Assembly (NCBI RefSeq): GCF_041956535.1
Contig: NW_027192195.1
Location: 412,150 to 476,149, forward strand
Reading direction: 5' to 3'
From: Calcarisporiella thermophila CBS 279.70
Taxonomy: Eukaryota > Calcarisporiellomycota
Length of the DNA: 64,000 bases
Position numbers and translations under genes: made by a program
The notes under the pieces: generated by a model
What the model saw: only the letters and a program-made list of their open reading frames with translations
Told to the model about the DNA's origin: nothing
The model's database searches: none
Part shown: positions 36,041 through 47,100 of the stretch, one piece after another
Layout of the letters: each line of letters opens with the position of its first letter
Numbering within the stretch: position 1 is the first letter of the stretch

Positions 36041-37624
36041 GGGGGGGGGGGGAGCGCAGCACGAGGAAAATGGGGCGGGGTGGGCGATGGTGGGTGGCGG
36101 CGAGCGCGCGTATGTGAGGTCTTATATTATTTATCTGACATCACCATAAACTTGCATTTTATTATAATTGGGTGAATTAGTTTGTGCTCTGGCTTTCTCA
36201 TTTGTTTTTTTTTCCTCCTTCTTCCTTCTCTCTGTCTTTGTACACGATCTCCTTTGGTCACCATTGTTTTTTTATGATTGTTACTCCTTTCCCTTTTGTA
36301 CTTTCGTGTACATTTGCTAGACCGTTTGGTTTGACCCGTGGTTGTCCCGGGGAGTGAGGTGAAAGTGCTATTAATACCAGTTGTTTTTGTGTGTGGTAAC
36401 CTGTGTACAGTAGCGGTAGAGCGGCCGGCCTCCCCCTTAGCTAGAGGTGATCCTCCGAAAGGAATTCGGACCTCACCTGCTCGTTCATAGCGAGGGTGGA
36501 GTTTTGCACGCTGGCCAACGTCAAAGGTTGATCTTCCCATCCTTTTAGTGCCGTAGCTCAGCTTCTTTTTCTCTTGTAACTATTCTATTCTCAGAAAACT
36601 ATTCTCAGAAAAATGGAATTTCTTTCTCCCCTCTCCCTCCTCTTACTTCACTCTTGAGACAAGACTCTCTCCACATATCGCCGTGCGAGGGCTCTATTCT
36701 GCAAAAAGGTTGACACGGTCCAGGTCGAAAGGGGGGTTGGATAATTCTTAGACGAGCCGCCCCAGAGCGTGCACAGATGGCTTAGAAGCCTTGATTGGGT
36801 TGTGAACCTGAACACGAGAGGAAAATGCTCGGGGTTGCAGAGAATGCTTTCGTTCATCGTGGTGGGGACCTCGGCTGGGATTATCACCCAACCTCCTGAA
36901 TCTGTGTGAAACCTCGCCGTCCGGCTACAGTGGCCTTGAGTGCATCATACCATGTTCATTCTAGTGGCTGGTTGGTTTCTTCATAGGCCATTTAAACTTT
37001 TTTTCCATTTCTATACCAAATTGAGATGAGGCACAGCATTTGAGTCGGGGGGGGTGGCCATTTTTGAGGCTCACCTGCATAGCAAGGTTTCCTAGCATGG
37101 TCTCCTCTGCGCATGCTTCCTGAACAAAAGACAGAAAACAAAACAAAACAAAATCGCAGCTGTCCGTGGCCGCTGGTATTCAATAAGGCGATCTCAGCCA
37201 AGCACTTTAATTTCTTTTAGCCCTAATTCGGTAGGGGGTACAGCTGAGGAAGAAGTCACGCACACCTTGTTTGAATGTGAGTGGGAGGAGTGCAGAAGTG
37301 GCCAAGCAAGCAAGTGTCAATTGGGGAGGTTGGTAAAATCACACTGGAGAGAGGCCCTCTTTAGACCATTCCTCCTCCCGACAAGCCCCCTCCCGATTTG
37401 AGGAGCGACTTCGTTTGTCGTCCATGCCATAATCTTTATCATGTGCGACCCTACACGGCTTAAAGTTACCGAATGCGATAATACATGCACTGTTGTCACA
37501 ATCCTACGCGCCTTCTTTTAATTTTTTTTTTCTATCTCCTCTTCTCTCTCCACTCTCCCTCCCCCCCTCCACCATAGAAGCTTTTCTATAGAGAATCAAG
37601 TTATCTGTCAGTTATACACTTACA
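36041..37624. other. Spacer with a possible decayed retroelement
   Basis: This 1.6-kb stretch begins with a G12 run directly after the aminoacylase stop codon. No intact gene was found. At 37215-37401 the plus strand reads as a short degenerate coding fragment (see separate entry). Other short frames in the region are basic and of low complexity. Confidence 0.5.
37215..37401 (+). pseudogene. Possible remnant of a non-LTR retroelement reverse-transcriptase C-terminus
   Basis: One frame reads SPNSVGGTAEEEVTHTLFEC, continuing EWEECRSGQASKCQLGRLVK, and stops at the TGA near 37401. The pattern of acidic residues, then His-x-Leu-Phe-Glu-Cys and a following Trp/Arg-rich tail, resembles the zinc-binding region after the reverse transcriptase or RNase H domain in LINE-type elements. 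The fragment is short and has no visible start, ends or target-site duplications, so this is a guess from pattern. Confidence 0.3.
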
Positions 37625-39116
37625 ATGCGACTTCCCGTGGTTGTTCTGGTTGGGTTCTCCCTCGTTGCTGGCACCCCCCTTTGCCTCGACGACCCCTTTC
37701 CCCTCCATCCCGAGCGCCGCGTCATTGTACCTTGCCCCCTATCCCAGAATCCCCCCATTCGGAGACAACAGTTCAACACGTCCCAGGCGTTCATCTTTGA
37801 TTTCCAATGCAAGGTGGAGCCCACCCTCTGTGACAAGGCCCGCGAGGGTCTCCGGAAGAGCGGCGAGATCCTGTCGAGCTACCTTGAGTTTAGCGAGCCG
37901 GTGCGAGTGAACGCCACCTTTCACCGCTTCTGTCAGGACGGCGAGACTCAGCTGATGGACCCCGGCTGCGAAAAGAGGGGCTACTCCATTGTGGTTGGTG
38001 AGTGGTTCAGTGGCGATCTAGCATCGCCTCTTGTGTGTGCATACCAATATGAAATGACCCCCCATGGGGATGAATATCCAGGATTGGCCAGGCCCACGCG
38101 GCTGATGTTGCTGGAAGACGACGACCAAATCGTGCGATTCTACCCCCAGCCACTGGTCAAGCAGCTCACCTTCTCACCGCGCCCCGCCTACGCCACATAC
38201 GACATCACGGCCGAATTCAATGCTGAGCATGACTGGCATTTCTGGGTAAGCTAACTCTTACTGGGAGAGAGGGGCACTTGGCATGGATGAACCCCTCTCC
38301 TTGCGTTCGGAGCCGCCCCCACTCCTCACTTTCCCACTCCTAACCACGAGAGCATACTAACTGGATTCCACTTTTTCGGGTTGCCCATTGGGGGGGGGAC
38401 CCTTCAAGGCTGACGGCCCTGACTTGGGGGCTGCGAATCGGACGGACTTTGAGGAAACGGTCATTCACGAGCTAATCCACGGCCTGGGCTTTTTGTCGAT
38501 GTGGGTGGAGCTGCCGGGGGCGCCCTCGGCCCTCGTTCCTCCGGGATTTTTGCTGAACGCGGAGGACGAAAGGATTGCCACCGTCACAACCGATTATTTC
38601 ATCGAGACGGCCCTAGACCGCTATCTGGTGAGCGTGGAGCCGCCGAATACGATCCGCGCCAGCGAGTACGCGAAGCAGCTCAACCAGGCCGCGAGGGCGG
38701 CGTTTAAACAGCCGCCCACTCTGGAGGAGCTGACCTTGGCGCTGGAGACCAGCCCGGAGTTTGCGCCCGCGCGAGCCATGATGCGCCAGGCCACCGCCAA
38801 CAACACCCTGGCCCTGCTGCCGCTGGGGGCCCAGCCCGATGACTTCACCTGGCTTGAAACCGGGCTGAATCCCTTCCGCTCTGGCTCCTCCGTCTCGCAT
38901 GTCTCGCTCAAGGACTATCGGGACACCAGCGAGCGCCTCATGACGTACAAGTCCGACCGGCCCTTGTCCCTCTACCAGTCCATCCAGCAGTACGGAGGGC
39001 CCATTGGGCCTCGCCTGCAGCGCTGCATGGCCAGCATCGGCTACAAGACGAGGCCCAGTCTCCCTGCTCCAAACCCCCCGCGAGTGCCCGCTTCTCTGCC
39101 CCCCTCCAAACCATAG
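37625..39116 (+). CDS. Secreted zinc metalloprotease-like protein (HExxHxxGF zincin)
   Basis: Two exons (37625-38245 and 38409-39116) encode 442 residues. A signal peptide opens the protein (MRLPVVVLVGFSLVAGTPLC). The N-terminal half has several cysteines and a dibasic RRQ site where a propeptide could be cut. The zinc motif is ETVIHELIHGLGFLSMW, that is HExxHxxGF. The region SVSHVSLKDYRDTSERLMTY may carry a third ligand (His) and a Met-turn-like LMTY. The C-terminus is Pro-rich (SLPAPNPPRVPASLPP). I have an impression that similar proteins are common as orphans in early-diverging fungi, but I cannot name a peptidase family with certainty. The gene is preceded by a C/T-rich leader. Confidence 0.68.
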
Positions 39117-40617
39117 ACGTATACCCAACCAGGGCCGTGTTTTCTTTGTCCTCTATAGTATTTAACCAAATGGGCAACTGCTCCCTCTCCCTTGTATGTA
39201 TTGCTATTGCTATTTCCGCCTCTGTTCTGTATATCGTCCCATGCCCTTGTTTGTACTACGCGTCTCCTCTTTCCCTTTCTCCTTGTCTTTGCACGCAGGA
39301 ATGATATGACATTTAGACTACAAGCTCTTATTAGGACTAGAGAAAGAGATTGGAGAGGGCCTTCTAGGTCAAGGGACAACCGCGACAAAACCAGGAAATT
39401 TCGGGGGGAGGGGGGGGTAGGCGAGCCTCCAATCCTCCCCGCTTCCCCACCTTCGTCCTTGCAACAAAGTTAATTAGTCAGGGCGGACCAAATTACCCAC
39501 GAAGAAACTCAATTTGTATTCCGGCAAAAAAGAAGAAGCAAGAAGAACGTTCATGAAACGGAGCGCCCTTCCTGAAGTAGAAATACAGCGCACCAAAAAC
39601 GGCCGGCATGGAAAGGTTAAGCTTCACAAGTCTAAAAGCCATGTGCCGTCGCCCGGTGTCCCACATGCCAGACCAGCGGTGCGGGAGCCAAATGGGTGTG
39701 TGCTCCGGCAAGGAGGCGAGTAGCATTGAGGAAAATCTGTGTACACGGATAAATAAAAGAGCCTCTCCCGGGTTACACACCGCCACCAACGTAAAGTTCA
39801 AGATGGAGATGGGAGGCGAGAGGCGGCAAGGAGGAGGCAAGTAGAAGGGGGAGGGCCGTCTTGTGTGTGCACCCGCGGTGTAGTTCCGAGGGATTTGCGC
39901 GGCGGGATAGACACGGTTTGAGAGTAACACATGGCACCCTATGTGCACCGAAGACAGTCCGAGGGATTTTCCAGCTCGGTGACTCAGCCCCCGCGTGAAG
40001 CGGGGCCTGTGGAGGCGGACGGAAGGAGCAAGGGGAGTGGAGAGGAGGGGAGAGAGTGGCTTTCCTCCCGCAAGATTGGATCACCGATGGGTCCCCTCGC
40101 GGGCGGGCGAGGCAGGAATACCGTGGCTAGCCTCCCGCCGTCAAAAGGGTGGGAAAAAATCTTGTTTCCACCTATATCCCTCTATATGGGAGAATGAGCG
40201 GAGGAGGGGAGGGGGAGGGGGAAGCGTTTGAATCTATGTATCTATTACTGAAACGAAGTTATACAACACTCTTATTTCATGTCGCCTTCTGTATCCTCTA
40301 AGAAAGATGGAGCAAGAAATGTAAAAAGAAAAAAGGTGAAAGAGAGAGAGAGAGAGAGAGAGAAGAAAGTGGAAACCAAAACAAAAAAGAGGTGTGGGTA
40401 TGATACAGAAGGAGTAGAAAGAGAGAGAAAAAAAGAGAAGAAATAGAAAATAAAAAATAAAGAAATAGGGGAAATAGGTCCCTAGGGGGGGGGGGGGAGG
40501 GGAAATCAGAAAAAGCTACAATATAAAAAAGGGGCCTGTTTTTTACAACAAAATAAATATCTCTTTCATAAAGTCAAAGTCAAATAAATATCCAAAAATA
40601 TATATAATCCAACTATT
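39117..40617. other. 1.5-kb spacer with G and AG tracts
   Basis: This is the 3' region of the zincin gene and the 3' region of the homeodomain gene. No gene is supported. A minus-strand frame at 39493-39948 is open for about 150 codons but shows no family or domain. Repeats include a (GA)n tract near 40341-40363 and a G13 run at 40485-40497. Confidence 0.45.
40341..40363. repeat. (AG)n microsatellite
   Basis: About eleven AG units follow one another in an A-rich spacer. Confidence 0.85.
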
Positions 40618-41975
40618 TCACCAAGGTCTCCATCGAGAGGGGGAGCCACTCCGGTTCTCCGCTTTTTGTGACGATTGCACCGGTTCACCACTCTCGCCTC
40701 CGGCAATGGAGGCGGAGGAAGAGGATGCCGAAGAAGAGGAAGAGGAGGATGCCGAGGAACCCGAAGGAGAGGGGGTTTCCGGCACGTCCATTCGCGCGCG
40801 ATCCAGCGCAGCCATGGCAAGAATATCCAGCGGCTGGTCATGCTCCTTGACCTGCATTTGAGGCTCAGACTGGGCCATGAGCTTGGGATTGCTCGAGTTG
40901 TGCCAGGAGGGAGGAGGCCAATTCCGGATTGGCATCGTCATCATGTAGGATTTCATCGGGGGCGTGGGACCCTGCGATGGGGCCTCTGAATACCGTTGGA
41001 ACGACATATTGGGCAGGGCGGAGGCGGGGGTGGGAAGGGACGCCGGCGGAGTCACGTTTCGCTCCACCTTGACCTCATGGGGGGAAGGATGGCCAGGCGG
41101 AAGCTCCTCCCGCTGCCCTTGCACTATGGTCACGTTGTGGAAGAAGGTACCCTGCTGCTGGTGCTGCTGGTGCTGGTGGTGGTGGGGCGCCTCCTTGTTC
41201 GCCTCGGCGGCCCCTCTTCCCTCGGGGGGCACGTGATTCCGCTGCGCAGCCTGCCGCGACTTCTCTTTCTGCCGCCGGTTCTGATACCATATCTGCACGG
41301 TGCGCGGGCTCATGTTCAGCGCCTCAGCGAGCATTCGGCGCATCTGGGTGGAGGGGAATGCGGTCAGCGCAAGCACTTTGCGCAGCACGCGGGTCTGGTA
41401 CGGCGTGGTGATCGTACGGGTGCGCTTGCGACGGGCCCGCGATAGCAGCTCCATGCTGAGCGGGTTGGACTCGTTCACGGGGAAGATGTTGACCTCGCCA
41501 ATATCCTCTGGAGGAAAGGGAGGCAGCCCACATCCAACCAAAAATATACAAAGAGACAAAATGGGGTTGCATTAGTACGACTCTCCCCAAAAATGGGCCA
41601 TCGGAGGAAAGAGAGGGGGGACCCAAGAATTCGAGCATTACCATCACTAAAGTCGTCGTCCACCGGCCTAGTGTGCCGTGCGTCCGTCGAGGGCACATTT
41701 CCGGCCGCCAGCTCGTCCCGGCGGGCCTCCTCGAGAATCTGCTCCAAGCACAGCAATTCTGCGTTGACCCCATTGGTCGGGTCGTTGGCCAGAATCCGAC
41801 GGCGACCCTTGGGGGGCCGATCACCGTCGGCCGTTTGCGAGCGCTTGCGGCCTCTAGCGCCGCGAAGCTGCGGGGAGGAGTCGGCATCCTCGGTCTCCGG
41901 GGGAGGGGCGGAGCCGGGTCGAGAGACGGAGTCGGAGGAGGAGGGCGAGTGGACAAGGGGGAGGGGATCTGTCAT
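40618..41975 (-). CDS. Homeodomain transcription factor
   Basis: Two exons (41642-41975 and 40618-41507) sum to 1224 bases and 407 residues. The N-terminus is Ser/Pro-rich with a bipartite-looking basic patch (GRKRSQTADGDRPPKGRRR). The homeodomain is RARRKRTRTITTPYQTRVLR through MRRMLAEALNMSPRTVQIWY and ends QNRRQKEKSRQAAQR. Trp, Asn and Arg of the recognition helix (VQIWYQNRRQKEK) are in place. The C-terminal half is Pro/Ser-rich with His/Gln repeats and a poly-Ser stretch. The target genes cannot be deduced. The intron of 134 bases falls before the homeodomain. Confidence 0.9.
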
Positions 41976-42795
41976 TAGCTTCTGATGGATGTGAATGGGA
42001 GCAATGGGGAGGGGATGATGAGGATCAATCTTGGACAGGGGTGATGGGGGTGATAGGGGATGGTTACCTCGAACACTTGGGAAGATTGAGAAGGATGGGC
42101 CGTGATGATGGATGGGGGGCGGTTGAGTAGGAATATTTGTAAATACAAACTCTGATTACTAAATTCGTTGAGAGATGATAAACCAAATCAGCAGCTCTGG
42201 CTTATCGGCGGAGGGAGGGGAGGGGTGAGGGTGGAGGGTGGCAGAGGGGGATGGCAGGGAGGAAATACAACAGAGATGTTTAGAAATGGCGGCCACCACA
42301 ATAGCAATAACAAGAACAACAGAGCGAAGGAAATGAAACGAGATGCCCAGGGGAGTGAGACCGAAAAGCGCAAAAAGGGGAAAAAAAAAATATATCCGGG
42401 TGTGCTGAAATCAGAAAAATTAAGCAGTGACTTCATTTTTCCTTTCCTTTCTTTTTGGCGGTTATGTTTTTTTTTTCTCGGTCAGGACCAAACGGAATGC
42501 TTAGAGGAGCGGCCCCTCCACAAATGGGAGCAACGGAAATCGAGCGTCAATAAAAGAAAATTTCCTATATTTCGACTATTTTCATCTCATAAATAAAAGT
42601 ACACATAATTGCTCAAAGAAGAGGTATTAATAAGCATCATAAAAAAATAAGTTTTCATTTGCGCTGGAAAAAGGCTATTTTTCATTACTATTGGCCGCGA
42701 AAGTCTGTGCGTCATCATGCCGTCTCCCAATCACAGCACGCCTCCCGTTATTGATACACACACACCCCCTCCTCGCCTCACGGATGTAAATAGAG
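41976..42795. other. Upstream region of the homeodomain gene
   Basis: G/A-rich on the plus strand, then A/T-rich from 42380. No gene is supported in this stretch of about 820 bases. Confidence 0.45.
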
Positions 42796-43654
42796 TCAGG
42801 GATAGAAGCGCACCTTGCGTTTCTCCACCACAGCCACTCCACCGGCGGCGCGGTGGTGCCGCTCGTGGATGACGGAGGCTCGACGGGCAAACGTCACCCG
42901 CTTTTCGTGCTTGCGCTTGGAGTGGGCGAGGCAGGTGCGCCTAGGGAGAGGGGGAGGATGCACGGGGGCCGAGGGAGCAGGGCCGAGCGAGAGCGAGGGG
43001 ACCGCGGAGAGCAGCGGGTACAGGCGGGTGAGGGCGGTTTTGGGGGGCGGCGGGTAGAGGAGGGCGGAGGCGGTGGAGGTTTGGACCGCTATGGAGGGGA
43101 CGGTTGTGTTTGGAACTCTGTATAGAAACATGGGCGATATCGGGATCAGCGAGGGGGGATAGAGCCAGGGTTATTTACACAAGAGGGGGGGGGGATTAGA
43201 TTAATGTCGGTACATTATGAAGCTAGAAACAAAAAACTAAGAGACAAATGGACATCAGAATCGGCGCAAGCCAAATGGAATGAGCAGAGGAGACAAGTGT
43301 GCTAGGAAACCGGGCGAGCGAGGGGGAGAAGACGAGGAGAGAGAGCGAGAGCGAGAAAGAAGCACAAGACGGCAAAACGTGACTTTGGTGAGAGCGAGGC
43401 GCCCTTCTCAGTTCGTGCGGGCGCGAGTCCATAAAAAGGGCTCCAAGCCATTCATGCGCGTGATCTTCAGCATCGCCCAAAACAAGGTTGACATTCAAAT
43501 GGTGGAACGTCATAACCTATCGTCATGAGCCTCGACGTGGTACTCACCCGCGCGGCCAAAATAGCGGCGAATCGAGGGCCAAGGAGCCGACTTCAGTGTC
43601 AAACGACGGCCAAAGCAAGGGATGGCCCGCTGGCCCTTTGGTGCTCAGCTCCAT
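42796..43654 (-). CDS. Tentative gene with RVTF/KVRF motifs
   Basis: Two exons can be joined in frame: 43548-43654 (starting MELSTKGPAGHPLLWPSFDT) and 42796-43117, giving 142 residues. The second exon ends KRKHEKRVTFARRASVIHER and, at the very C-terminus, VEKRKVRFYP. RVTF, and less clearly KVRF, match the RVxF docking motif for protein phosphatase 1. The middle is Pro/Ala/Leu-rich and otherwise featureless. Against the model, the intron is about 430 bases, much longer than others here, and there is no recognised family. A start inside exon 2 (ATG near 43131) is another possibility. Treat as a hypothesis. Confidence 0.35.
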
Positions 43655-44170
43655 TGACACCGCGCCTGCCCGCCTGGAGAAATGAAAGGATTCCAGAGAG
43701 CGGAGCAGAGCCAGCCCTTGTAGAACGAGGAGCTGGCCAGCTTCGTTGTCAGCCCGTGGTTGGATTCCACAGAGTGCGGAGATTGGCCAAACACGGCAGG
43801 CGATATCACTCGGCTATCTAAGCCGAGCCTTCCGACTCTTTCCTGTGGACCAATGGGCGAGGCCGAGCCAGGGGAAGGGAACCCGGGGATGCATAGACTG
43901 CGGCTCGGTGCGGAGGGGCAAGGCGGATGGTTTCTCCAGCGAGCACAGGCGAGGTCACTTGCACACACAGAGTTGGGCGGTAGCACTGGGCTGTGGAGGC
44001 GAGCATTGAGCAAGGCGCAAGGCAAAAGATTAAAGGTTAAAGTAAGCCTCCCATACCACGGGCGAGGGAGAGAGAGGGCCGGGGGGAAGCGGTGGCCTAT
44101 CAGCGTGAGCCGGGACTTGGGGGCCTAGAACACGAAGGGAAATCCAGAGACTCTAGACTCCTCTGCTCCT

Positions 44171-44184
44171 CCCCCCCCCCCCCC
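44171..44184. repeat. C14 homopolymer
   Basis: An uninterrupted run of 14 C in the long upstream region of the second C2H2 gene. Confidence 0.9.
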
Positions 44185-45976
44185 GTCTAGGCTCCTCCCT
44201 CATTGGCGAGGCCCTCGTGGGCTCCGACCGGGGGAGAAGTTGGGGGATGGGCAATGTGATCGTGGAGGGAGCAGGATGGAATATACAAGCATAACGAAGA
44301 GATTGGGTCTGTGTGGGGAAACGGGGAGTGAATGAAGACAGGGCGGCGAGGATGATCAGTGTGCGGGTGCTGGGAGAAGCCGGGGCCGAGAGCGAGCGGT
44401 GATAGGAGAGGGCAGGCGTGCAGAGGGTTTTTGGAAGGCGGCCAAGCAAAGAGTAATACAACTCATCCCAGCAAAGTACAGCCCAATAGCATTGCTAACA
44501 AACAAAAACAGTGTCCGAGCGGTTGACACTGTGGCCCGGGGAGGGGAAGGCAGACAGCGCACCGCGAGGTCAGCCGCGCGCAGGGCGCGGCCGTAGGGCA
44601 AGGAAACAGGAAGAGGCGGCGTTCGCGGCGGCGGGGGGAGGAGATGCGAGCGAGATTGGCCGTTACGTAACGACATATCCACTGACTCATTTGGGAAGTC
44701 GTAAATAAAAATCCGTTGCGGTGGTATCTCCTAAATCTCTCATACACGATCATGCCAGAACCTTAATCTAGGGGGAAATAAGTTTAGGGCCGGCCTGGCC
44801 TCACAGAGGAGCTTTCGCGCGCGCGGATTGGTGGGGTGCCACTCACACGACCAAGCGCTGTGCTGTGATTGGGCCGAATTGACTCAAGCGCATTTTAGCC
44901 TCCCACCTCCGATCTTCTGTGAAAAATTAGCCCCATTTTACTGACCACCTGGAGCCAACCCTATTGAGCGGCCCTGGGGAGGGGAGGGGAGCTGGGCGGG
45001 CCCGCGCCCGAAGAAGCTTGCGGCCCGCGCTTTTTTTTTTCGCTTGAATTGCAAGCAGTGCTGCTGTCAGTTTTATTTTGGTTGCAAGGGTTTAGTTGCC
45101 CTGCTTGTTATAAAAAGCGGAAGCTGGTCAAATGCCCTGTTGTAGTGCAAGAAAAAACCAGAGCACAAGAGAGACAAGAAAGCGGTGACGGCATGTCATC
45201 ACTTGCGCCGCTTTGTAAGAGAGATGGATGAGGGTAACGGGAACACAAAGTTATTTTAGTGGTTCCTCTCTGTTTTCCTTTATGCACCCATCCAACTATA
45301 GAGAAAGTATAACATTCGCCCCTGCCCGCTAGCGGCCCTCCTCCCCCTCCCTCCGCCCCCTCCGCCCAGCCCACCCGGAGCCCGCGCGGCCGTACCCCTC
45401 CCTCCTCGCCCGCGCGCTCCCGCGGCCAGCGCCCTCGCCTCGCAGTCGGCTGCTCCCTGCTCGACCGTTTTGGACGCCTGCAACGTCATTGTGCCCGCGC
45501 GAGATTGTTCCAAGAATATCTCAGACAGAAAATACAAAATAAACTCCACACGAGTCTAATCGGAGTTCACTTTCAGGAAGAAGGTTTTGAGCACAAGATC
45601 ACATATTAATCCTCTGTTTTATCACTGTTGTTTGTGTTCCTTGCCCGCCTTCCAAAAAAACGGTCGAACTCGGCTCTCGGCTCTGGCAGTCGGTGGGACC
45701 GGCACCAAGAGAAACCGGGGGGCTCCTCAAGGAAGCTGGAGAGGGGAGGGCAAGGGAGAGTGAATTGAAACCACAAGGAACCCACACACAAAAAAAAAAG
45801 TTCGGAAAAGAATTTTATATGCTCCCGAGCGGAATATATAAAACGAGTAATTTTCCCACCACAACCACGACGCTCTTTTTCTTACGCTGTTTTCTCTGAT
45901 TCTCTTTTATTTGTTTGTCCGTGCCGTCTGATTGTTTTCCTTTTTCCTTTTCCTTTTCTGCTCTCGACCCCCCGGT

Positions 45977-45999
45977 GTATATATATAGTATATATACTT
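45977..45999 (+). promoter_or_regulatory. TATA-type element
   Basis: Alternating TATATATA segments lie about 150 bases upstream of the C2H2 start codon, in a C/T-rich promoter, and could serve as a core promoter element. Confidence 0.4.
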
Positions 46000-46146
46000 C
46001 GTCGCACTCAGACTCCCCTTCCCATTCCCGGTTGACGTGAGCACTGCCTCCCCTCCACGCGGACCCACACACCACCCCCCCCCCCACCCAGGAACAGCTG
46101 CCGCCGCCGCCGCCATTGCCGCCATTACCATCGCGATTCATCCGCC

Positions 46147-47100
46147 ATGACGCTCCATTATCCCCTGACAAAGGATGAGCCGAATTCCTATTCCGACCTG
46201 CTCTTCCCCTACCAGGTCCCCGTCAATCCCCTCGCGCACCACTACTACTACCAGCAGCAGCAGAGCTACCACGACTCCCCAATAAGCCTCTATTCACATC
46301 CCGAGCCCGCTCATCCCCACACAAATAGCAGCCTCCCCGGGCCCGACTTCTCAGATCACTGCTGGTCCTATAGCTCGCCCGAACTCGCCTACTTCGAGAG
46401 CATCGACGCTGAATGGTCCCATACAAGCGGTGCCCATCATACCCACCCCGCCAGCCAGCACCAGCATGTCGCCCATGCCCCCGCTGCCGTCGCCGCGGTG
46501 GCCAATGCATCCGCATCGCCGATGATGCGCGTCGATGTCGAGGCCCTGACCCAGCACATCGACCCCGGCTCCTTCTTCACCCCCGCGCCCACCCCCACCT
46601 CGACCCTCAGCACCACCCCGATACCCACCCCCACCCTTACCCCCTCCTCTGCATTGCTCACCCCGCTGCTCTCCCCGCCCGACCTCCTCTCGCAAGACCT
46701 CCTCCCCTCCGAATCCAGGCCCGCAGCCGCCACCCCTGCATCCAAGCCTTCCTCCACCGTCACCCCAGCATCCGCATCATCCCCCGACTCCGCCGCCTCC
46801 GCCAACCCCGTCTCCAAGCGCCGGAGACGGCTCATCGGCCACTTCCCATGCCCGCATCCTGGCTGCGAGAAGGTGTTCCATAGACCTTACAACCTCAAAT
46901 CCCATATGCGCACGCACACCTCCGAGCGCCCCTACGTGTGTGGTATCGACGGGTGCACAAAGTCCTTCGCCCGGAGACACGACCGAAATCGTCACTGCAA
47001 GCAGGTGCATTTCCGGAAATGCAACGTCTGCGGGGTGAAGATGCCTCGTCTTGAGGCCCTCAATAGACACCTTGCCGAGTGTGGCGGTGCAAAAAAGTAA
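46147..47100 (+). CDS. C2H2 zinc-finger transcription factor
   Basis: This single-exon gene encodes 317 residues. The first 220 residues are Tyr-, His-, Ser-, Pro- and Ala-rich with a short Gln run, typical of an activation region. A basic patch (SKRRRRL) leads into two classical fingers, [20 protein letters not shown] and [20 protein letters not shown], joined by [11 protein letters not shown] third, shorter Cys-Cys-His-Cys unit ([20 protein letters not shown], then C) ends the protein. The finger sequence ([22 protein letters not shown]) resembles the Crz1/Ace2/Swi5-type fingers of fungi, so a role in calcium or cell-wall responses is possible but not shown. Confidence 0.85.
   Translation: MTLHYPLTKDEPNSYSDLLFPYQVPVNPLAHHYYYQQQQSYHDSPISLYSHPEPAHPHTNSSLPGPDFSDHCWSYSSPELAYFESIDAEWSHTSGAHHTHPASQHQHVAHAPAAVAAVANASASPMMRVDVEALTQHIDPGSFFTPAPTPTSTLSTTPIPTPTLTPSSALLTPLLSPPDLLSQDLLPSESRPAAATPASKPSSTVTPASASSPDSAASANPVSKRRRRLIGHFPCPHPGCEKVFHRPYNLKSHMRTHTSERPYVCGIDGCTKSFARRHDRNRHCKQVHFRKCNVCGVKMPRLEALNRHLAECGGAKK

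Larger units (their letters stand above)
43655..46146. promoter_or_regulatory. Long upstream region of the second C2H2 gene
   Basis: No protein gene is supported across about 2.5 kb. The region is rich in CCAAT/ATTGG motifs (near 43782, 43847, 44198, 44653, 44826 and 44868). It has two TGACTCA (Gcn4/AP-1) sites at 44683-44689 and 44880-44886, and a palindromic GTTACGTAAC at 44662-44671 of the type bound by bZIP factors. It also contains a C14 run (44171-44184) and a TATA-type stretch near 45977-45999, close to the start codon. Such a long regulatory region is unusual in this compact window. Confidence 0.4.

Noticed and set aside
36127-36540. Minus-strand open frame after aminoacylase-1
   Set aside because: The sequence is low-complexity Lys/Arg-rich, derived from a T-rich 3' region.
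39493-39948. Minus-strand open frame of about 150 codons
   Set aside because: It has short hydrophobic patches but no domain, no conserved motif and no supporting splice structure. It lies in a spacer with mixed composition.
44500-44600. tRNA-like sequence (TGTCCGAGCGGTTGAC)
   Set aside because: It resembles the D-arm of a Ser or Leu tRNA, but no matching acceptor stem, anticodon arm or T-loop with GGTTCGA follows.
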